In this document: piece after piece, positions 4,829-8,886 of the stretch
Layout of the letters: the number at the start of each line of letters is the position of its first letter
Numbering within the stretch: the first letter of the stretch is position 1
From: Microcaldota archaeon
GTDB taxonomy: Archaea > Micrarchaeota > Micrarchaeia > Anstonellales > J096
Reading direction: 5' to 3'
Length of the DNA stretch: 8,886 bases
Assembly: GCA_026396375.1 (NCBI GenBank)
Contig: JAPLWW010000028.1
Span: 1-8,886, forward strand
Position numbers and translations under genes: made by a program
The notes under the pieces: generated by a model
Databases searched by the model: none
What the model saw: only the letters and a program-made list of their open reading frames with translations
What the model was told of the DNA's origin: nothing

Positions 4829-6058
4829 TCAGAAGTCATTGAGGGTTTTCATCTTTGCCTTCTTTATTTCGCCAAAGGAGAATTCCCCGAAAACCCCGTC
4901 ATGGCCCGGACTCCAGCTTATCTCCCCCCGGTTCACCGCCATTATGGCGTTCGCTATGTTTTCGTCTATCGCCAGCCTCAATTCCTTTTCCCCTGCCTCA
5001 AAGACATTGAACTCGTTTCCGAAATAGCTGATCAGCCTGTTGTATGCCTCATTGACCGGCTTTGTCTTTTCGGTTTTGCCCAGGGCCTTTGAGATGATTG
5101 ACGGCAATGGGATGATATGCTGGAAAGGGACCGGCTTTTGGGGCTTTTCCCCCCTTTTCCTGTCAGCAAGGTCAATTACCCTGTGCAAGACCCCAAGCGT
5201 CATGCTTTTTTTGCATACCGGGCACTTGTTGCCCATTTTCCTGGCTTCCTCGGGATCAAGGTTGATTCCGCATTCCCTGTGCCCGTCATTGAAGTATTTC
5301 CCCTCCTGGGGGTAAAATTCATAGGTCTTGACAAATCCTTCCCTTGTCCTCAGCGCGTTTATAATTGATGAAAAGCTGAGCTCCTGAAGCTCAAAGACGT
5401 TGGCTTCCCTGCCTATTTTTTCTGCGCTGTGCGCGTCTGAGTTCGAGACAAGTGCGAACTTGTCTAAAGCAGAGATCATCCAGTTCATTTCAGGGTCGCT
5501 GGATAACCCTGTTTCCATCGCGACTATCTTTTCCTGCCTATCTGGAAACGCGTCCTCCAGCCTATTGACTCCGAACTTCGAGCCGAAAACAGAGAACCAC
5601 GGGGTCCAGATATGGGCAGGTATGAAAACCGCGTCCTTGTCAACTGATGAGATAAGCTCGATGAGCTCGCTCCCGCTCATCATGAGCAGGGGCCTGCCGT
5701 CGGTGTCCAAAGACCCCCTTTTCGAGACAACATCATACATCATCTCAGCCGATCTTAGGGAGTTTGTAAGTATGAGCACATGTATTTTCGCCGATTTCCC
5801 TGGCTTTTCAGGATTGTCAAAAACAAGGCATACCTCGGTAGAAAGTATGAATTTCTTTCCTTTGAAGTCCAAGATTCCGTTCTCCTCGGTTGTCTTTGAC
5901 TTTATTTCGGAAAACCATTTGGGGTGCAGGAAATCCCCTGTCGCCATAAGGCCTATCCCCTTGGTCTCCATGGCCCCGGATATATGCTCAAGGTCCATGT
6001 TCGGCGAGGATGCCCTGGCGTATTTGCTATGCACGTGAAAATCAGCTATGACCTTCAT
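4829..6058 (-). CDS. Endonuclease Q-like PHP-domain DNA repair nuclease
   Basis: A 409-residue protein matching the architecture of endonuclease Q, a repair enzyme that in Thermococcales nicks DNA 5' of deaminated bases (hypoxanthine, uracil, xanthine) and abasic sites. The PHP metal site is visible: DFHVHS (6-11), TGDFLHPKWF (40-49), STE (73-75), IHVL (92-95), IPAHIWTPWF (146-155), ETGLSSDP (182-189) and SNSDAHS (205-211). A zinc-binding segment follows with C263, C279 and C282 (CPVCKKSM) and GVLHRVIDLADR. A C-terminal helical domain starts near residue 310. The length is close to that of known EndoQ proteins. The ATG at 6058 overlaps the stop of the upstream 67-residue gene (ATGA), implying coupled translation. 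The 3' end abuts the glycosyltransferase stop. Confidence 0.88.
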   Translation of the reverse strand: MKVIADFHVHSKYARASSPNMDLEHISGAMETKGIGLMATGDFLHPKWFSEIKSKTTEENGILDFKGKKFILSTEVCLVFDNPEKPGKSAKIHVLILTNSLRSAEMMYDVVSKRGSLDTDGRPLLMMSGSELIELISSVDKDAVFIPAHIWTPWFSVFGSKFGVNRLEDAFPDRQEKIVAMETGLSSDPEMNWMISALDKFALVSNSDAHSAEKIGREANVFELQELSFSSIINALRTREGFVKTYEFYPQEGKYFNDGHRECGINLDPEEARKMGNKCPVCKKSMTLGVLHRVIDLADRKRGEKPQKPVPFQHIIPLPSIISKALGKTEKTKPVNEAYNRLISYFGNEFNVFEAGEKELRLAIDENIANAIMAVNRGEISWSPGHDGVFGEFSFGEIKKAKMKTLNDF

Positions 6059-6258
6059 TGGAATTTACCTTTATCTTTCTGGGTTTTGGGATCTTTTTTC
6101 AGGTCATCTAACATTTTATTGGTTTTCAGGGCTGTAGATTCAGAAGATTTGGCTATGGCTCCAGCACTCTGTATCGATGGTTTTATGATATTCTCAAACA
6201 TCTTGGAGTATGGGTCCTGTTTTTGAACGTTTTTCCGCTTTTCTGCTTCCTCACTCAT
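6055..6258 (-). CDS. Small charged protein coupled to endonuclease Q (67 aa)
   Basis: The gene encodes 67 residues starting MSEEAEKRKNVQKQDPYSKM and ending KTQKDKGKFQ. It is strongly hydrophilic with one amphipathic stretch (YSKMFENIIKPSIQSAGAIA, 17-36) and a Ser/Thr-rich middle. No family is recognised and no membrane segment is seen. Its TGA stop overlaps the endonuclease Q start by the four bases ATGA, so the two are one operon with probable re-initiation. ATG 6258 lies 25.5 bp from a TTTAAA box (6281-6286), a clear leaderless promoter that would drive both genes. A link to the nuclease (partner or regulator) is suggested only by this coupling. Confidence 0.7.
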   Translation of the reverse strand: MSEEAEKRKNVQKQDPYSKMFENIIKPSIQSAGAIAKSSESTALKTNKMLDDLKKDPKTQKDKGKFQ

Positions 6259-6280
6259 GATAGGAGATGCAATGAAACCA

Positions 6281-6286
6281 TTTAAA
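6281..6286 (-). promoter_or_regulatory. TATA box for the small protein-endonuclease Q operon
   Basis: TTTAAA (within TTTAAATA read on either strand) is centred 25.5 bp upstream of ATG 6258, the same spacing as at the other leaderless genes here. No other TATA-like box lies between it and the start. Confidence 0.65.
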
Positions 6287-6303
6287 TAAGTTTTTGCTTG
6301 GCC

Positions 6304-6594
6304 TTATTCCTTTTCCAAGCCTTCAAGGACAAGCTTGAAGTTTTCGGTTGTTTGCACTATGTTCTGTTCAAACTCCCTTTTCCTTTCTTTTGCTTCTTTG
6401 CTTTGTTCATGAATCAAGGAAATGGCGTTGACTGAAGAGTTTTTTGTTGAAATTGTTCTCTCATTGCGTTCAGGTTTTAACAGCTTGATTGATTCGTTTG
6501 TGACTTTTTCAGAAAGCTTCCTGTAGTGGGTCTCAAGACTCATGACTGCATCGTGTTTTGACTTTTCACTTATTTCCTGTCTGTCTGTCTGCAT
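6304..6594 (-). CDS. Small coiled-coil-like hypothetical protein (96 aa)
   Basis: From ATG 6594 the product has 96 residues, starting MQTDRQEISEKSKHDAVMSL and ending LVLEGLEKE. It is almost entirely predicted helix by eye: long runs of Lys, Glu, Ser and regularly spaced hydrophobics (HYRKLSEKVTNESIKLL, then HEQSKEAKERKREFEQNI), suggesting a coiled coil. No family is recognised. The frame continues upstream to an ATG at 6687 with a hydrophobic translation (MFLILIMCLVVF), but that stretch contains the likely TATA box at 6629-6634 and approaches the tRNA-Cys promoter, so the shorter form is preferred. It lies 45 bp before the operon of the other small charged protein. Confidence 0.65.
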   Translation of the reverse strand: MQTDRQEISEKSKHDAVMSLETHYRKLSEKVTNESIKLLKPERNERTISTKNSSVNAISLIHEQSKEAKERKREFEQNIVQTTENFKLVLEGLEKE

Positions 6595-6628
6595 CTGACC
6601 ACGTATTGGATATTTATGGACAAAACAG

Positions 6629-6634
6629 TTTAAA
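6629..6634 (-). promoter_or_regulatory. Probable TATA box for the gene at 6594
   Basis: TTTAAA is centred 37.5 bp from ATG 6594, predicting a leader of about 11-12 nt. A second A/T-rich box (ATAAATAT on the minus strand, near 6610-6617) is too close to the start to be the main one. Confidence 0.4.
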
Positions 6635-6677
6635 AACCTATCAACATTCTTAAACACAACTAAACACATAATAAGAA

Positions 6678-6683
6678 TTAAAA
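6678..6683 (+). promoter_or_regulatory. Probable TATA box for tRNA-Cys
   Basis: TTAAAA (within AATTAAAAAC) is centred about 31 bp before the mature tRNA 5' end, predicting a transcript with roughly a five-base leader, the same layout as tRNA-Gln. Confidence 0.45.
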
Positions 6684-6711
6684 ACACTCCTCTGTGTAGG
6701 TAGGATATAAT

Positions 6712-6782
6712 GCTGGAATGGCAGATCGGCTATGTATCCGCCTGCAGAGCGGACTAGGGGGGTTCAACTCCCTCTTCCAGCT
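6712..6782 (+). tRNA. tRNA-Cys (anticodon GCA)
   Basis: A 71-nt cloverleaf on the plus strand. The acceptor stem is GCTGGAA with TTCCAGC and discriminator T at 6782, the base expected for tRNA-Cys. The anticodon stem TCCGC/GCGGA encloses CTGCAGA, giving anticodon GCA. The T arm GGGGG-TTCAACT-CCCTC has one G-T pair. The D arm GCAG with loop ATCGGCTA is weaker, with one mismatch at its inner end. CCA is not encoded and there is no intron. A T-run follows at 6788. Confidence 0.95.
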
Positions 6783-6787
6783 TGACC

Positions 6788-6810
6788 TTTTTTCTTTAGA
6801 AAAGAAAAAC
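6788..6810 (+). terminator. T-run terminator after tRNA-Cys
   Basis: Seven T residues (6788-6794) start six bases after the tRNA. They continue into a perfect 9-bp A/T hairpin (6790-6798 with 6802-6810, loop AGA). Archaeal RNA polymerase stops at T-runs, so the T7 tract alone would be sufficient. Confidence 0.6.
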
Positions 6811-6903
6811 GGTTCAACTAAAAAGAAACTATGTTAGCCGTCCACGGTAAAGAAAACTATTTTTGCAAATCAAAGGAAGGTTGGAACGTCAAGTCGTTTT
6901 TGC

Positions 6904-6940
6904 TGGAGCTTTTTTGGAAAAAGCTCCAAGGGGACCTTGG
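6904..6940. repeat. Two overlapping perfect hairpins, possible UMP synthase terminator or dispersed repeat
   Basis: The first inverted repeat pairs 6904-6914 (TGGAGCTTTTT) with 6918-6928 over a TGG loop, 11 bp without mismatch. The second, CCAAGG-GGA-CCTTGG (6926-6940), shares its first three bases with the end of the first, so the two compete at the junction. A weaker alternative pairs GGGA (6931-6934) with TCCC (6942-6945). On the minus strand, T5 at 6922-6918 lies about 50 bases after the UMP synthase stop and could terminate it. Confidence 0.55.
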
Positions 6941-6969
6941 TTCCCTTACCGAAAGAAGCTACTTTTGCA

Positions 6970-8520
6970 TTATAAATTGCTTGCGTGCTCCTCTGCCGCC
7001 TTTTTCATGTCCTTTGCCTTGTAGATTCCCCTTCCGACAATTGCATGCCATTTTTCCCCGGCCACCTTTGTCGTGTCCTCGATCTTTCCGCCCTGCGCCA
7101 CAAACCCAGGGGCATAGAAAACAGGGGAAACGCCTTCAGCCTCAACAAGCTCCTTCACTTGCTTTATGACATCAGGCTTGTTGCCAGGGACAACGAAATT
7201 GCTGATCCCTGCCCTTGCGGCAATCCTGTACATCTCCATTGCTCCGTTATCGGTAATGAATCCTCCTTCGCTCACGGCATAGGCTGAGTGGGTCATCCTT
7301 CCGCCGACGATGACCTTTAGCCCATTGTCCAAAGCATGGTATATCCAAGCCCTTTCTGTCTCTGGGCCTGCCTGAGGGAAAAATATAACAGTGTCAACCC
7401 CCGCTTTTTTGCATACCTTCGCAAAATTCTTGCCAGTGTCAGGGATGTCTGTGCCTGCCTTCTGGTGGTCATAGATTATTGGTTTATCTGAGTATTTTCT
7501 GACAGTTTCCACAACCTTGGGCAAGCCATAGCCCAAACCCAATTCAAATCCGACCTTGTATCCTCCAATGCCTTTGACATCGGCAGTCTGCTTGACCAGC
7601 TCCTCAAACTCCTCAATTGTCTCAACATCGCAGGCAGGAATTATGCTCCTGTCCATGTCGATTATCTTATGATCCAGTTTTCCAAAGTTATCAACGGCAT
7701 ATGCCCTTGCCTCCTCTGTCCCATAGACTCTAAGATACCTGGAAAGCCTATCAATTTGCCTTATTGTGATAGCTATTGTCTCAGAATCAACATTGTCTGA
7801 CAAAACCTTATTTTTCAAATAATTAAGTACATCGGTTGCCCTTATTACAGAGATCACCTTTGTGCCTGTCCTTGCCTGGTATTCGGCTATCGCGCTTTTT
7901 CCGTCAATGCCGACTTCCTGCCTGTCCAAGGCTATCGCAAGCAAAGGATAATTAAAATTGCCCAGCTTTGCCAGATCCTGCCTTGCCTGGTATTTGGCGT
8001 CGCCTGCAGTGAAAACGTCATCCAATTGTATGATTGACTGGCCTTCCTTCGGAACCTTTCCGACAACCAGCTTGCTTATGTCAACCTTGCCAGTGCCCTC
8101 GCCATGCTCCTTCGGCATCTTCCTGGTGAAAAACCAGCCTATGTTCTGGTTCCTGAGCGCCATGGATGTTGCAACAGGGCCCACAAGGCTCACTCCCTTC
8201 TCCGGAATCCCGTACAGCAGGTCAGCCTTTATGCCTGAGCTTGATATTGCATCCGCGTATGCCTCGCTCAATTTCCCCAATGTCAGGCCGTCATTGAACT
8301 CTCCTACATTCAAGAACCATGGGGAAATCCTTTTGCTTTTTAGAGTTCTGTCATCTTTGGAATCTTCAAAGATCTTGAGGCCGTTTTCAAATGCAAAACC
8401 GATAAAATCGCTTTTGTATTTTTCCAGGCTTGCCGGCTTAAGCTTGTATTTTTCAAGCGACGCTGAAGAAGGTTTTCCGCTTCCATTAACATTTAGCTTT
8501 CCTATAGTTTTGGTTTCCAT
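6970..8520 (-). CDS. Bifunctional UMP synthase: orotate phosphoribosyltransferase fused to orotidine-5'-phosphate decarboxylase
   Basis: The 516-residue protein would carry out the last two steps of UMP synthesis, orotate plus PRPP to OMP and OMP to UMP. The N-terminal domain (about 35-235) shows the PRPP-binding motif IIQLDDVFTAGDAK (163-176), with the two acidic residues D167-D168. The C-terminal domain (about 280-510) shows a beta-barrel decarboxylase: YKVGFEL (321-327, K322), the catalytic DHQKAGTDIPDTG (351-363), APGFVAQGG (470-478) and IVGRGIYKAKD (494-504). The order PyrE-PyrF matches eukaryotic UMP synthase. The D-K-D spacing differs from the usual DxKxxD, being Dx2Kx3D. A duplicated ASLEKYK (20-26 and 30-36) marks the N-terminal extension. 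ATG 8520 follows a TTTAAA box by 28 bp with no Shine-Dalgarno sequence. Confidence 0.93.
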   Translation of the reverse strand: METKTIGKLNVNGSGKPSSASLEKYKLKPASLEKYKSDFIGFAFENGLKIFEDSKDDRTLKSKRISPWFLNVGEFNDGLTLGKLSEAYADAISSSGIKADLLYGIPEKGVSLVGPVATSMALRNQNIGWFFTRKMPKEHGEGTGKVDISKLVVGKVPKEGQSIIQLDDVFTAGDAKYQARQDLAKLGNFNYPLLAIALDRQEVGIDGKSAIAEYQARTGTKVISVIRATDVLNYLKNKVLSDNVDSETIAITIRQIDRLSRYLRVYGTEEARAYAVDNFGKLDHKIIDMDRSIIPACDVETIEEFEELVKQTADVKGIGGYKVGFELGLGYGLPKVVETVRKYSDKPIIYDHQKAGTDIPDTGKNFAKVCKKAGVDTVIFFPQAGPETERAWIYHALDNGLKVIVGGRMTHSAYAVSEGGFITDNGAMEMYRIAARAGISNFVVPGNKPDVIKQVKELVEAEGVSPVFYAPGFVAQGGKIEDTTKVAGEKWHAIVGRGIYKAKDMKKAAEEHASNL

Positions 8521-8545
8521 ATCAAACCCTTAAATCCCATGTTCT

Positions 8546-8551
8546 TTTAAA
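8546..8551 (-). promoter_or_regulatory. TATA box for UMP synthase
   Basis: TTTAAA is centred 28 bp upstream of ATG 8520 on the minus strand, predicting a leader of zero to two bases. The divergent gene at 8623 has a separate CTTAAA box at 8591-8596. Confidence 0.55.
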
Positions 8552-8590
8552 TGTTTATAGATGTGCATTTATATCTAACATAAACAAACA

Positions 8591-8596
8591 CTTAAA
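8591..8596 (+). promoter_or_regulatory. Probable TATA box for the right-edge gene
   Basis: CTTAAA (within CACTTAAAAACAC) is centred about 29 bp before ATG 8623, giving a leader of about three bases. It supports ATG 8623 over the later in-frame ATG at 8662. Confidence 0.45.
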
Positions 8597-8622
8597 AACA
8601 CTTTGTTGCATGGTATATTGTT

Positions 8623-8886
8623 ATGACACCTGGTAGGCAAATACATAACCCTCTTGAAAAGATGACAGTTAAGCAAATCCATAATCCATTTGCAAAAAAG
8701 GCAATTGACAGAAAAACCGTTGATTACTTCAAGAAGCAGGTGAATGCGCTTGTTGAAAAGGGCCATTCGATAGTGAAATATGACCTGACATGCAACCTTG
8801 GGCACGCCACAATCAATGCCTCCGGAAGCAACCTTGAACAGAAGGAAAACAACATATCTTTAGTTATGTTTTTGAAAAAAAGAGAC
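8623..8886 (+). CDS. Hypothetical protein with N-terminal duplicated motif (3' end cut by window)
   Basis: An open plus-strand frame runs from ATG 8623 to the right edge without a stop, giving 88 residues. It begins MTPGRQIHNPLEKMTVKQIH. A short motif occurs twice in tandem, RQIHNPLEK (5-13) and KQIHNPFAK (18-26). The remainder looks folded, with a Lys-rich helix (KTVDYFKKQVNALVEKGHS) followed by possible beta strands (SIVKYDLTCNLGHATINASG). No family is recognised from this fragment. A TATA-like CTTAAA lies about 29 bp upstream and the intergenic region is shared with the divergent UMP synthase. An in-frame ATG at 8662 would remove the first half of the repeat. Confidence 0.65.
   Translation, partial: MTPGRQIHNPLEKMTVKQIHNPFAKKAIDRKTVDYFKKQVNALVEKGHSIVKYDLTCNLGHATINASGSNLEQKENNISLVMFLKKRD

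Larger units (their letters stand above)
6783..6969. other. Gene-free intergenic stretch with hairpins
   Basis: No credible gene was found in these 187 bases on either strand. The left part holds the tRNA-Cys terminator. A near-repeat of AAAGAAAACTATTTTTGCA (about 6848-6866) and AAAGAAGCTACTTTTGCA (about 6951-6968) flanks a central block with two strong hairpins (6904-6928 and 6926-6940). The block lies directly after the stop of UMP synthase on the minus strand. Confidence 0.6.

Noticed and set aside
5400..6038. 212-codon plus-strand frame opposite endonuclease Q
   Set aside because: It lies entirely antisense to a gene with clear PHP motifs and its translation shows no recognisable domain.
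6577..6591. CTGT tetranucleotide repeat (three and three-quarter units)
   Set aside because: It is too short to be significant and is explained as the first codons of the gene at 6594.
6595..6687. Hydrophobic N-terminal extension of the 6594 gene, read as a signal or membrane segment
   Set aside because: The extension contains the likely TATA box and lies in the A/T-rich promoter zone shared with tRNA-Cys; A/T-rich DNA translates to hydrophobic residues by chance.
6831..7169. 112-codon plus-strand frame after tRNA-Cys
   Set aside because: It crosses the hairpin block and then runs antisense to the UMP synthase C-terminus; the translation is not protein-like.
7958..8533. 191-codon plus-strand frame opposite UMP synthase
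   Set aside because: It is antisense to the phosphoribosyltransferase domain; length comes from the codon bias of the real gene, and there is no promoter box before it.
1..8886. CRISPR array, transposon, toxin-antitoxin or phage-defence system
   Set aside because: No regularly spaced repeats, transposase, nuclease-toxin pair or defence motif was found. Endonuclease Q resembles a nuclease effector but fits DNA repair better.

Overview
The window looks like a compact archaeal chromosome segment, most plausibly from a DPANN-type archaeon; the lineage is an inference. The evidence is: TTTAAA-type TATA boxes that repeatedly sit about 25-27 bp before an ATG with no Shine-Dalgarno sequence between (leaderless genes), two tRNA genes without encoded CCA, an endonuclease Q type PHP nuclease, and very tight packing with abutting stop codons.

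Layout, left to right. A truncated minus-strand protein with a charged, probably disordered tail runs off the left edge (1-559). Two small plus-strand proteins of unknown function follow (641-1012, 1057-1227). They meet, with no base between stop codons, a minus-strand operon made of an MscL mechanosensitive channel (1661-1993) and a NUDT15-like Nudix hydrolase (1228-1656). From the same TATA box as mscL, a hexapeptide-repeat acetyltransferase (2045-2761) is read rightward. Next come a 41-bp tRNA-like remnant and an intact tRNA-Gln(UUG) on the minus strand. A TagD/RibL-type nucleotidylyltransferase (2985-3539) and a family-4-like glycosyltransferase (3545-4828) form a plus-strand operon. The acetyltransferase, nucleotidylyltransferase and glycosyltransferase together suggest surface glycan or lipid head-group synthesis.

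The glycosyltransferase abuts, stop to stop, a minus-strand endonuclease Q-like DNA repair nuclease (4829-6058). This nuclease is translationally coupled to a 67-residue charged protein (6055-6258). Another small coiled-coil-like protein (6304-6594) and tRNA-Cys(GCA) (6712-6782, plus strand) follow. A 187-bp gene-free stretch with strong hairpins separates the tRNA from a minus-strand UMP synthase, an orotate phosphoribosyltransferase fused to orotidylate decarboxylase (6970-8520). Divergent from it, a truncated plus-strand gene of unknown function leaves the right edge (8623-8886).

Most of the window is housekeeping or cell-envelope content. No CRISPR array, transposase, integrase or recognisable defence system is visible. 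The points most worth following up are the promoter geometry (single palindromic TTTAAA boxes apparently serving both directions), the duplicated tRNA-Gln 3' end, the altered spacing of the decarboxylase catalytic motif, the hairpin-rich intergenic block, and the unknown small proteins, including the one coupled to the repair nuclease.
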